Positions 35,304 to 42,601 of a DNA stretch of 64,000 nt are shown here, piece after piece (the first letter of the stretch is position 1; each line of letters starts with the position of its first letter). The notes beneath the pieces are model-generated. The model was given only the letters and a program-made list of their open reading frames with translations. It ran no database searches and had not been told where the DNA came from. Source of the stretch: Desulfobacteraceae bacterium UBA5616 (GTDB taxonomy: Bacteria > Desulfobacterota > Desulfobacteria > Desulfobacterales > UBA5616); contig DIKO01000022.1 of NCBI GenBank assembly GCA_002423615.1, positions 23,487-87,486 of the forward strand, in the 5' to 3' direction. Position numbers and translations under genes: made by a program.

Positions 35304-37160
35304 ATGATTCAGTTTGAAAATATCTCTAAAAGTTTCGGTGGCAACACCCTGTTTGAGAACGTCAGTTTCCGTTTGAATTCCAGAGAACGCGTGGGTCTCG
35401 TCGGCCGTAACGGAGACGGCAAGACGACGCTGTTCAGAATGATCGTCAATGAGGAACACCCCGACGGCGGTTCCATTATCATTCCCAAACAGTACCGGCT
35501 GGGGTATGTCAAACAACATCTGGACTTCTCACATCCAACGGTTCTCGAGGAATGCATGTCGGGACTCCAGGCCCATGAACGGGATCATCACTGGAAAGCT
35601 GAAAAAATTCTATTCGGCCTGGGATTTACCGACAAAGACCTGACAAGAAGTCCCTGGGAGTTTTCCGGAGGATACCAGGTGCGGTTGAACCTTGCCAAGG
35701 TGCTGGTATCCGGACCGGACCTGCTGCTTCTGGATGAGCCCACCAATTACCTGGACATCGCCTCCATCCGGTGGGTGGAACGCTTTTTGACGACCTGGCC
35801 CCATGAGGTGATGCTGATTACCCATGACCGCGGGTTCATGGACAAGATCGTTACCCACGTGGTGGGAATCAATCGCAAGACAGCTCGAAAAATCGCCGGC
35901 GATACGGGTAAATATTATGAGCAGATCGCCCAGGATGAGGAAATTTATGAAAAGACCCGGCAAAATGATGAAAAACGGAGAAAGGAAGTCGAACTCTTCA
36001 TCAGCCGGTTCCGGGCCAAGGCCAGATTGGCCAATATGGTCCAGTCCAGAATCAAGACCCTTTCCAAGATGGAAAAGCGGGACAAACTGGAAAAGCTGAA
36101 AACCCTTGATTTTTCTTTTAAGAGCAAGCCCTTTCACGGGAAATACGTGATGAGCGCAAAACACCTGTTTTTTTCCTATGACGGTCAACACCAGGTGATC
36201 CGGGATTTTTCCCTGAATGTCGGGCCCCGGGACAGGGTGTGCATCATCGGCAAAAACGGAAAGGGGAAAACCACCCTGCTCAAGCTACTGGCAGGCATCA
36301 TTCCCCCGGCTGACGGCTCGGTTTCCTGCCATCCTGCCGTTGCCAAGGGTTTTTACGAACAGGATCAGGTGGAAGGCCTTGTTGAATCCCGGAATGTGGT
36401 GGAGGAGATCCTCTACTCGGACTCCGGCGTAGACCCCCAGACGGCGAGAAATATCGCAGGTGCCATGATGTTTGAAGGAAACGATGCCCTGAAAAAAATC
36501 AAGGTGCTTTCCGGAGGTGAAAAAAGCCGGGTGATCCTGGGCAAACTCCTGGTGACGCCGGTGAACCTCCTGCTTCTGGATGAACCCACCAACCATCTGG
36601 ACATGGAATCCACCGACGCCATGCTGGCGGCTGTGGACAATTTCGACGGCACGGTGATCATGGTCACCCATAATGAGATGTTCCTTCACGCCGTAGCCCA
36701 GCGGCTGGTGGTTTTCCAGAACGGCAACATCGAAGTTTTTGAAGGAGGGTACCAGGACTTTCTGGATACGGTGGGATGGCAGGAAGATGAAAAAACCGGC
36801 CAAAGCGAATCAGGGGAAGATGAAAAAAACCGGCCTACGAAAAAGGAAATCAAGCGAATTCGGTCCGGGTTTGTGAACGAGCGGGCCAAGGTGATTACAC
36901 CCCTTAAAAAGAAGATTGAGGAAACCGAGAAGAAAATTGAAAAGCAGGAGAACCTGCTGGAAGAATTGACCCGTAAAATGCAGCAGGTGTCAGAAAAGGG
37001 GGAGAGCGGAAAAATCAAGGAACTGTCCCGATCCATGTTCACCTGCCAGTCCGTGATCGACAGCCTTTTTGAAGAACTCGAGGATTTAACGGAGACCCAC
37101 GACCTGAAAACGGCGGAATTTGACGCAAAGCAGAAAGAGATGGAGGATCAGTGGAATTAG
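35304..37160 (+). CDS. ABC-F family ATPase (ribosome-associated)
   Basis: 618 residues, two ABC domains in one chain and no membrane segments. The first has Walker A GLVGRNGDGKTTLFRM, signature WEFSGGYQVRLNLAKVL and Walker B LLLLDEPTNYLD. The second has IIGKNGKGKTTLLKLL, LSGGEKSRVILGKLL and LLLLDEPTNHLDME. The linker between them (about 190-290) is charged, as in ABC-F proteins that reach into the ribosomal E site. A C-terminal coiled coil rich in Lys/Glu (about 510-610) resembles the Uup C-terminal domain. Role: translation rescue or ribosome assembly. It is a single gene with its own promoter. Confidence 0.9.
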   Translation: MIQFENISKSFGGNTLFENVSFRLNSRERVGLVGRNGDGKTTLFRMIVNEEHPDGGSIIIPKQYRLGYVKQHLDFSHPTVLEECMSGLQAHERDHHWKAEKILFGLGFTDKDLTRSPWEFSGGYQVRLNLAKVLVSGPDLLLLDEPTNYLDIASIRWVERFLTTWPHEVMLITHDRGFMDKIVTHVVGINRKTARKIAGDTGKYYEQIAQDEEIYEKTRQNDEKRRKEVELFISRFRAKARLANMVQSRIKTLSKMEKRDKLEKLKTLDFSFKSKPFHGKYVMSAKHLFFSYDGQHQVIRDFSLNVGPRDRVCIIGKNGKGKTTLLKLLAGIIPPADGSVSCHPAVAKGFYEQDQVEGLVESRNVVEEILYSDSGVDPQTARNIAGAMMFEGNDALKKIKVLSGGEKSRVILGKLLVTPVNLLLLDEPTNHLDMESTDAMLAAVDNFDGTVIMVTHNEMFLHAVAQRLVVFQNGNIEVFEGGYQDFLDTVGWQEDEKTGQSESGEDEKNRPTKKEIKRIRSGFVNERAKVITPLKKKIEETEKKIEKQENLLEELTRKMQQVSEKGESGKIKELSRSMFTCQSVIDSLFEELEDLTETHDLKTAEFDAKQKEMEDQWN

Positions 37161-37202
37161 GGGTCGATGGTTTTTCTTCGAAGAAGGGGCAGTTGGCGGG
37201 CG

Positions 37203-37916
37203 TTACACACCGGCCTTAAAAAATGGAGAAAAACCCAGGTAAATGCCGAAAAAAATCATAAAGAGGCCGCAGATCAAAAGCATTCCGTAATACGCCTTTG
37301 GATTCAGCCGGCGAAGCCCGAAAAAGGCCAGAAACGAAATCATCAGGTACCACGCCAGATCCCCGGCTTCATGACCCACAAAAAAAACAAGGAGTTTGAG
37401 CGGGTTTTGAAAGGATACATCGAACTGGATCATGAAAGCCAGGCCTATGGTGGCCCACCAGATCCACCAGAACGGGTTTGACATGGATACGAGGATGCCT
37501 CCGGCCACCGGATTGTCCAATGGGCCTTTGGAACAGGAATCTTCTCCATTATTCCCGCAGGTTTGATCATCCGTAAAAGATGTTGAAATTTTTCCGGAAA
37601 AAACATCCCGAAGTATGGAGATGCCGAAAATGCACAGAATGCCCCCTCCCAGAACCCCGATGACCCTGACGATCAGCACATTTTTGAAAACAAACGAGAA
37701 ACCTAAGAGCAGAAAAAAAATGATGCCGATTTCGAGGATGGCGTGACCGGCGATGATCCATGCACCCATGAGATACCCATGCTTCTTTTCTCCCAGGGAC
37801 TTGACAATGGTGTAGGTCATCAGAGGGCCCGGGGCCATGGCTCCGGTCAGCGCCGTTAAAAAAGAAAAGGAAAAAATCCCCCAGTAGGTTGAAACCGGGT
37901 CCATGGAGGATTCCAT
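37203..37916 (-). CDS. LysE-family membrane exporter
   Basis: 237 residues with about six hydrophobic helices. The LysE/RhtB signature is FLTALTGAMAPGPLMTYTIV near residue 20-37, with the conserved Gly-Pro-Gly type motif as APGPL. The central loop (about 118-135) is hydrophilic with two cysteines, DDQTCGNNGEDSCSKG. A second conserved block is SNPFWWIWWATIGL. These proteins export amino acids or related small molecules. It follows the nitroreductase closely on the minus strand (nitroreductase stop is 37926), so it is probably the distal gene of that transcript. Confidence 0.82.
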   Translation of the reverse strand: MESSMDPVSTYWGIFSFSFLTALTGAMAPGPLMTYTIVKSLGEKKHGYLMGAWIIAGHAILEIGIIFFLLLGFSFVFKNVLIVRVIGVLGGGILCIFGISILRDVFSGKISTSFTDDQTCGNNGEDSCSKGPLDNPVAGGILVSMSNPFWWIWWATIGLAFMIQFDVSFQNPLKLLVFFVGHEAGDLAWYLMISFLAFFGLRRLNPKAYYGMLLICGLFMIFFGIYLGFSPFFKAGV

Positions 37917-37925
37917 CGCCTTTTG

Positions 37926-38468
37926 CTAAAACCCGTCGTGATGAACAAATTCACTGAGTTCGCGTCTCTTGGGGGCAGGGGACTCTTTGGCCGGAAAGCC
38001 CACGGGAATCAGCGTCACGACCTGGTAGCCCTGGGGGACATTCAGGATTTCGCCGACCTTCTTATGATCAAATAGACCCACGATGACGGTGCCAAGTCCC
38101 AGGGAATGGGCGGTCAGGCAGATGCTCTGGGTGGCGATACCCAGATCGAACATATACCAGTCCCCTAATACGGTGGTGACCTGGTTGCTATAGTATCCGG
38201 AACTGTTGAGCTTTCCGCAAAGGGCAAGGACAACCGGGGCCGCCACAACGGCTTTTGTGGCCGGATTTTTGGGGGCCAGGGCTTCCTGAAGCTTTTCCTT
38301 GATCGAGAGGTTCTTGACGGCTACCACTTCCCAACACTGGGTGTTGGCCCAGGACGGGGACCATTGCACCGCTTCGAAGATCTGGGTGAGCATTTCTTCA
38401 GGGATATCCTTTTCTTCGTACCTTCTGATGCTTCTTCTTTCTTTGAGAATCTTCATAAAATCGGTCAT
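37926..38468 (-). CDS. Nitroreductase-family FMN oxidoreductase
   Basis: 180 residues. The FMN phosphate motif is ERRSIRRYEEKDIPEEML at the N-terminus. SPSWANTQCWEVVAV and the C-terminal VVTLIPVGFPAKES complete the fold. These homodimeric flavoproteins reduce nitro groups, quinones or act in cofactor chemistry; the natural substrate is unknown. It starts after GAAGGAG and lies 105 bases beyond the terminator of the HesB-like gene, so it needs its own promoter, which I could not define. Confidence 0.85.
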   Translation of the reverse strand: MTDFMKILKERRSIRRYEEKDIPEEMLTQIFEAVQWSPSWANTQCWEVVAVKNLSIKEKLQEALAPKNPATKAVVAAPVVLALCGKLNSSGYYSNQVTTVLGDWYMFDLGIATQSICLTAHSLGLGTVIVGLFDHKKVGEILNVPQGYQVVTLIPVGFPAKESPAPKRRELSEFVHHDGF

Positions 38469-38572
38469 CTAATGATCTCCTTCAGGGTTAATCGGTTCAG
38501 GGATAGGGTCTGCCATGGATCGATCGTTGCGGTTGCCGTCCCATGGCGGCATTAAAATTCCATATAATGGAT

Positions 38573-38608
38573 AAAAAAAAGGGCAACACCAATTGAATGG
38601 CGCCGCCC
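38573..38608 (-). terminator. Rho-independent terminator of the HesB-like gene
   Basis: On the minus strand GGGCGGCGCC (38608-38599) pairs along its full ten bases with GGTGTTGCCC (38590-38581), including three G-U pairs, around an eight-base loop, followed by eight Ts. It lies 20 bases past the hesB-like stop. Confidence 0.88.
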
Positions 38609-38628
38609 TCGCAAATCTTTTAAAAATA

Positions 38629-38952
38629 TCAGGAACCGCAGCCGGTCGATGCCGTGCCGCAGCCTGAACATCCGCCGCCGGCTCCGAAATCAATGCCGCA
38701 ATCCAGCTTGAAACCCATTCCCTGAAAATCTACCTTAACGGGTTTGGCTCTTTCAAGAAGTTCCTTGTCGATGATATATTCAAATCCGTCTACTTTAAAT
38801 ACATTGTCCGTATCTTTAGGCTCATCCAGAGCCATGGCCAGCGAGGGTCCGCCTCAGCCGCCTTCATTCAGGAAAATACGGATAGGGAAAAGGTCCCTGC
38901 CCTTGAAATATTCCTGCACCTGTTCCGTCGCTTGTTTGGTAACCTCAACCAT
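38629..38952 (-). CDS. HesB/IscA-like Fe-S protein containing selenocysteine
   Basis: 107 residues if UGA at 38856-38854 is decoded as selenocysteine (Sec33). ATG 38952 follows AGGAGG at five bases. The frame reads RIFLNEGG-Sec-GGPSLAMALDEP, the place where A-type iron-sulfur carriers have their first ligand Cys (GG-C-SG). The C-terminus DFGAGGGCSGCGTASTGCGS supplies the other cysteines. HesB-like selenoproteins of this pattern are known in Desulfobacterota-type genomes. A-type carriers hold and pass on Fe-S clusters or iron. The gene has a Fur-type box in front and a terminator behind, so it is a single iron-regulated unit. Conventional calling would start at 38835 and lose the functional N-terminal third. 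Confidence 0.93.
38819..38833 (-). promoter_or_regulatory. SECIS-type hairpin of the HesB-like selenoprotein
   Basis: On the minus strand GGCTC-TGGAT-GAGCC, a 5-bp perfect stem with a loop holding GG. The loop begins 26 bases after the UGA at 38856-38854, inside the 16-37 base range of bacterial SECIS elements. Confidence 0.75.
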
Positions 38953-38984
38953 AATTGCCTCCTTTTCCAATTACCGGTCAGTAT

Positions 38985-39014
38985 TTTATACTGTCGATAA
39001 TTATTATCATTATT
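38985..39014 (-). promoter_or_regulatory. Fur-box-like operator and -10 element of the HesB-like gene
   Basis: Minus strand 39014-38996 reads AATAATGATAATAATTATC, matching 17 of 19 bases of the classic Fur consensus GATAATGATAATCATTATC. Six bases downstream is TATAAA (38990-38985), so bound repressor would cover the -35 region. Iron-dependent repression of the Fe-S carrier gene is inferred. Confidence 0.72.
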
Positions 39015-39130
39015 TTTGAATCAACATAATGACAAGAATCGGGTTTGTCAATGAAGAAAAACAACGGCATGGATATTTTCGATAGAATCGAAGGTGCTGA
39101 TTCAGCCTTTGGATAGGTCCTTGAATAGGC

Positions 39131-39159
39131 TTGACAAAACACCCCCTGGTTTTTATATT
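39131..39159 (+). promoter_or_regulatory. Sigma-70-type promoter of the FmdB-like gene
   Basis: TTGACA (39131-39136), an exact 17-base spacer and TATATT (39154-39159), giving a leader of about 80 bases before the start at 39246. Confidence 0.7.
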
Positions 39160-39245
39160 GCACGCGTATCTGGGAACCGGAGAGAATCCTTTCCATGGGT
39201 TTTCCCTTGAACGAAAAAGCTGAACCGGCCCCGGGGAGACTTGCC

Positions 39246-39737
39246 ATGCCCATATATGAATTTTTTTGTGATCAGTGCAATACCCTGTTCAATTTTTATT
39301 CAAACACCATCAACACGAAAAAAATCCCCAATTGCCCAAAATGTAAGGATACTAAACTCACCCGTCAGGTTTCGATTTTCTCATTTACCGGAAAGGCCAA
39401 AGAGGATGCCGATACCGATGAATTGCCTTTTGACGAGTCCAAAGTGGAACGGGCCATGAACATGCTGGCCGGGGAAGCGGAAGGAATGAATGAGGACGAC
39501 CCCCGAAAGGCCGCGGACCTGATGAGAAGACTTTCGGAAATGTCGGGTCTGAAGCTCGGACAGGGCATGGAGGAGGCCTTAAGCCGGATGGAAAAAGGGG
39601 ATGACCCGGAAAAAATCGAGGCTGAACTGGGGGATATTCTTGAAGGGGAGGACCCTTTTCTTTTGTCCGGGAAAAAAGCGGGCATCAAAACCGGACGGCC
39701 TGCACCGTTTAAGGATGAAACGCTTTATGATCTGTGA
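39246..39737 (+). CDS. FmdB-family zinc-ribbon protein
   Basis: 163 residues from ATG 39246 (MPIYEFFCDQCNTLFNFY), the standard start of FmdB-type regulatory zinc ribbons; GGGGAGA lies upstream. Zinc ligands are CDQC near residue 9 and CPKCKD near 33. The remaining ~110 residues are acidic, helical and repeat motifs such as RMEKGDDPEKIEAELGDILE that are common in Desulfobacterota versions. The molecular function of this family is unknown; FmdB was named as a putative regulator of formamidase. It may share a transcript with the macrodomain gene, 39 bases downstream. Confidence 0.8.
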   Translation: MPIYEFFCDQCNTLFNFYSNTINTKKIPNCPKCKDTKLTRQVSIFSFTGKAKEDADTDELPFDESKVERAMNMLAGEAEGMNEDDPRKAADLMRRLSEMSGLKLGQGMEEALSRMEKGDDPEKIEAELGDILEGEDPFLLSGKKAGIKTGRPAPFKDETLYDL

Positions 39738-39763
39738 TTCCGAGGGATCGGCAACCGGTTGCC

Positions 39764-39774
39764 GGGGGGGGGGG
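39764..39774 (+). repeat. Run of eleven G bases in the leader of the macrodomain gene
   Basis: Eleven consecutive G bases end two bases before the ATG at 39777 and so overlie the ribosome binding site position. Such tracts slip in replication; a change of length would alter spacing, and it is also a typical place for sequencing error. Confidence 0.75.
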
Positions 39775-39776
39775 CG

Positions 39777-40301
39777 ATGGAACAGGAAATTCTGAAAAAA
39801 ATTGCGATTGTTCAGGGGGATATCACCCGAATGGACACGGATGCCATCGTGAATGCGGCGAACTCGTCCCTGCTCGGGGGAGGGGGTGTCGACGGCGCCA
39901 TTCACAGGGCCGCCGGGCCCGAGTTGCTGGCGGAATGCCGCCGGATCGGCGGATGCCCTACCGGTGAGGCCCGGATTACCAGGGGATATCGCCTCAAGGC
40001 CGGATACGTGATCCATACCGTTGGGCCCGTCTACAGCGGAGAGCCCGAAGACAGGGAGTTGCTGGCCCGATGCTACCGGAACAGCCTGGCCCTGGCCGTC
40101 CGGAACGGCATAAAATCCATCGCATTTCCCGCCATCAGTTGCGGTGTTTACGGGTATCCCATCGAAAAGGCCTGCAAAATCGCCCTGGCTGAGGCCGCGG
40201 AATTTTTAAGGGCCAATCCTGTAATGGAACGCCTCGTCTTTGTCCTGTTCTCTCCCCGTGATCTAAAGATCTATCAGGATTGTTTGCAAACCGCCCGTTA
40301 A
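39777..40301 (+). CDS. Macrodomain ADP-ribose/O-acetyl-ADP-ribose hydrolase
   Basis: 174 residues from ATG 39777. MacroD-type signatures are all present: VQGDITRMDTDAIVNAANSS, LLGGGGVDGAIHRAAGPELL, CPTGEARITRGYRLKAGYVI, HTVGPVY and AFPAISCGVYGYP. The Asn-Ala-Ala-Asn and GGGGVDGAIH loop are the ADP-ribose binding site of YmdB/MacroD1 enzymes, which remove ADP-ribose from acidic residues and deacetylate O-acetyl-ADP-ribose. It acts in the cytoplasm, possibly in NAD-metabolite repair or ADP-ribosylation reversal. It converges with nifS. Confidence 0.9.
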   Translation: MEQEILKKIAIVQGDITRMDTDAIVNAANSSLLGGGGVDGAIHRAAGPELLAECRRIGGCPTGEARITRGYRLKAGYVIHTVGPVYSGEPEDRELLARCYRNSLALAVRNGIKSIAFPAISCGVYGYPIEKACKIALAEAAEFLRANPVMERLVFVLFSPRDLKIYQDCLQTAR

Positions 40302-40347
40302 GAACACGCCAAAACTCCTTGGGATTTTTTTTCAGAAGGTATGTCCT

Positions 40348-41535
40348 TTACCATAGGTGTAAGCTTGATGGATGCTGGGACGGGTTCCAGAACGGCGACA
40401 GTTTGCGCAGATCTTCGATGATGGTAGGCATCTTTTCGATGACGAAATCGATCTCTTTTTCCGTGGTCCGGGTGGAAAGGCTGAACCGGATGGAGCCGTG
40501 GGCCGCGGTAAACGGGACGCCCATGGCCCGGAGAACATGGGAAGGCTCCAGGGAACCCGATGTACAGGCCGAACCGGAGGAGGCGCAGATATTGAATTCG
40601 TTCAGCATCAGGAGAATCGACTCCCCTTCGATATATTCAAAATTCATCGAAAGGGTGTTGGGCAGCCGGTTCGCGTTCTTCCCGTTCACGATGGCGTTGG
40701 GTATCTGCCGCAGCAATTCGTTTTCCAGATGATCCCGAAGTCTTTTCACGGTGGTGTTCATTTCTTTCAGGTGGTCCCGGGCCAAATCGCAGGCAATGCC
40801 CAGCCCGACAATCGAGGCGGTATTTTCCGTCCCCCCCCGCCGTCCCTTTTCCTGATGCCCGCCGATCAGAAACGGTGAAAATTTGGTTCCCTTCCGAATA
40901 AACAGCGCACCAATGCCTTTTGGTGCGTGAATTTTATGCCCCGACAGGGAAAGCATATCCACAGGCGTTTTACGCAGATCAATGGGGATTTTACCCACGG
41001 CCTGTACCGCGTCCGTATGAAATACAATATCTCGCTTTTTCAGGGTTTCCGCTATTTCTTCAATGGGAAAGATCACGCCGGTTTCATTGTTTGCCCACAT
41101 GATGCTGACCAGGGCCGTGTCCTCTGAAAGATGATCCGTCAAAAACTTCATGTCCAGTTCACCCTTCCGGTCAACCGGCACATAAGACACCCGGTATCCG
41201 TTTTTGGAAAGATGCTCACACAGGTTTTTGACTGCCGGATGTTCAACACGGGTTGTAAGGATATGCTTTTTCGATGGACTGGAATTGATTGCCGACCAGA
41301 TGGCGGTGTTGTCGCTTTCCGTTCCGCAGGCGGTAAAAACGATTTCATCCGGATTGGCACCGATGAGGCCGGCCACGCTTTGCCGGGCCTTTTCCAGTTG
41401 GGTCCCCACCATACCGCCAAAGGTGTGCATGCTGGAAGGATTGCCGTAAAAATCGTTAAAATAGGGCAGCATTCCTTCCAGAACTTCTTCCGCGACCTGA
41501 GTTGTAGCATTGTTGTCCAGATAAATGGGTGTCAT
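40348..41535 (-). CDS. nifS: Cysteine desulfurase NifS
   Basis: 395 residues. PLP enzyme marks: IYLDNNATTQVAEEVLEGML, FTACGTESDNTAIWSA, HTDAVQAVGKIPIDLRKT, SLSGHKIHAPKGIGALF with the Schiff-base Lys, and the mobile catalytic Cys loop in CASSGSACTSGSLEPSHVL. It takes sulfur from cysteine for cluster assembly on NifU. Its start overlaps the nifU stop by four bases. In bacteria these enzymes can also act on selenocysteine, which is of interest here because the organism uses selenium. The nearby small Sec protein and NifU point to an Fe-S assembly operon rather than nitrogenase; no nif structural genes are present. Confidence 0.95.
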   Translation of the reverse strand: MTPIYLDNNATTQVAEEVLEGMLPYFNDFYGNPSSMHTFGGMVGTQLEKARQSVAGLIGANPDEIVFTACGTESDNTAIWSAINSSPSKKHILTTRVEHPAVKNLCEHLSKNGYRVSYVPVDRKGELDMKFLTDHLSEDTALVSIMWANNETGVIFPIEEIAETLKKRDIVFHTDAVQAVGKIPIDLRKTPVDMLSLSGHKIHAPKGIGALFIRKGTKFSPFLIGGHQEKGRRGGTENTASIVGLGIACDLARDHLKEMNTTVKRLRDHLENELLRQIPNAIVNGKNANRLPNTLSMNFEYIEGESILLMLNEFNICASSGSACTSGSLEPSHVLRAMGVPFTAAHGSIRFSLSTRTTEKEIDFVIEKMPTIIEDLRKLSPFWNPSQHPSSLHLW

Positions 41536-42362
41536 GATTTCACCTCCTCGACAACCAGGTCGCTTTTTACGAATTCCCTTAATTTGGATTCCACATAATG
41601 TTTCAGCGTCACCTGGGAAGCGCTGCAGGAAGCGCAGGTCCCCTTGAGCTTGACGAAAACCGTATCTGCGGCGATGTCCACGAGTTCGATATCGCCGCCG
41701 TCTTTTTTCAGCGCAGGCTTGATTTCCCGCTCCAGGGTTTCTTCAATGAGCCGGATTTTCTGAAGGTTGGTCATCCGCACCGGTTTTATCGGGGTTAAAG
41801 TGGGAGTCCGTGAAACGCCGTCGATGATTTCCTGGATTTTTTCATGGCAATTTCCGCATCCGCCCCCGGCTTTTGTGTAATTGGTGACCTCTTCAACCGT
41901 GGTTAAATGGTTTTCGATTACGGCCTGTTTGATTTCAAGATCGGTCACGCCGAAGCATTCACAAACGATCTGACCTTCAGCGTGTTTTTCAGGCTCTCCG
42001 CGATAATTTGAAATCGCCTTGTGCAACGCATCCTTACCCATGACCGAGCAGTGCATTTTTTCCCTGGGAAGCCCGCCGAGATATTTCGCAATGTCTTCAT
42101 TGGTGATCCTCGAAGCCTCTTCAAGGCTAAGCCCCTTGATCATTTCGGTAAGTGCGGACGATGACGCGATCGCGCTGGCACATCCGAAGGTCTGAAACCT
42201 GGCATCACTGATTTTGCCGGTTTCATCGAGCTTGAAGGTCAGTTTCAGGGCATCTCCGCAGGCCAGTGAGCCGACTTCACCGATGCCGTCATAATTTTCG
42301 ATGACACCCACATTTCGTGGGTGCAGGAAATGGTCCTTTACTTTTTCAGTATAGTCCCACAT
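41532..42362 (-). CDS. nifU: NifU Fe-S cluster scaffold protein
   Basis: 276 residues from ATG 42362, preceded by GGGAGG five bases upstream; the open frame continues 70 codons further but that is the shifted frame of the small gene upstream. Three domains: IscU-type scaffold (1-125) with SLACGDALKLTF, TFGCASAIASSS and KMHCSVMG; a central [2Fe-2S] BFD-type domain with VCECFGVTDLEIKQAV and GGGCGNCHEKI; and the C-terminal NifU thioredoxin-like domain with GTCASCSASQVTLK. Full-length NifU with nifS is common in anaerobes as the main Fe-S system. Confidence 0.95.
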   Translation of the reverse strand: MWDYTEKVKDHFLHPRNVGVIENYDGIGEVGSLACGDALKLTFKLDETGKISDARFQTFGCASAIASSSALTEMIKGLSLEEASRITNEDIAKYLGGLPREKMHCSVMGKDALHKAISNYRGEPEKHAEGQIVCECFGVTDLEIKQAVIENHLTTVEEVTNYTKAGGGCGNCHEKIQEIIDGVSRTPTLTPIKPVRMTNLQKIRLIEETLEREIKPALKKDGGDIELVDIAADTVFVKLKGTCASCSASQVTLKHYVESKLREFVKSDLVVEEVKS

Positions 42363-42376
42363 GGATACCTCCCGGT

Positions 42377-42532
42377 TTATTCTGGATTTTTCTTTTCGGG
42401 CGATGGTTTTTTCTTGTCCGTCAACTGACAGGCATTCCGCGCTCAGGTCGATATCCCGAGCTTGGGAAGAATTAAATACTGCAACAGAAACCAGACGCCC
42501 ACGATGACCAGTAATAACGCAATTCCATTCAT
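42377..42532 (-). CDS. Small single-span membrane protein with probable selenocysteine, upstream of nifU
   Basis: 51 residues if UGA at 42445-42443 is read as selenocysteine (Sec30). ATG 42532 opens MNGIALLLVIVGVWFLLQYL, one membrane helix, then ILPKLGIST-Sec-ARNAC, then a charged tail rich in Lys, Pro and Glu ending in TAA at 42379-42377. The Sec-x4-Cys spacing just past the helix looks like a redox pair or metal site at the membrane surface. The frame stops 14 bases before nifU and leaves exactly room for the nifU ribosome binding site, which supports a real gene. An AGGGA lies ten bases upstream of the ATG. Without Sec decoding, it would be a 29-residue peptide. It recalls small Sec-containing membrane proteins of Desulfobacterota, but I cannot name the family. 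Confidence 0.72.
42412..42432 (-). promoter_or_regulatory. Candidate SECIS hairpin of the small membrane selenoprotein
   Basis: On the minus strand TGTC (42430-42427) pairs with GACA (42418-42415) around the loop AGTTGACG; a further C-G pair follows one mismatch. G is the second loop base and the loop begins 17 bases after the UGA, at the near limit for bacterial SECIS. The stem is short, so support is moderate. Confidence 0.45.
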
Positions 42533-42601
42533 ATAGTTCGTTTCCCTTTTTCATGAAGTGTTTTATGGACATACATAATCACGGCAACCCGGTTTGTCCA
42601 C

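Noticed and set aside
40348..42362. nifU/nifS as part of a nitrogen-fixation cluster
   Set aside because: No nifHDK, nifB or nifA-like genes are nearby; in strict anaerobes NifU/NifS commonly serve general Fe-S assembly.
42363..42572. A 70-residue N-terminal extension of NifU
   Set aside because: It is read in a different frame from the membrane peptide, lacks any NifU resemblance, and the ATG at 42362 has a strong ribosome binding site and the standard NifU beginning.
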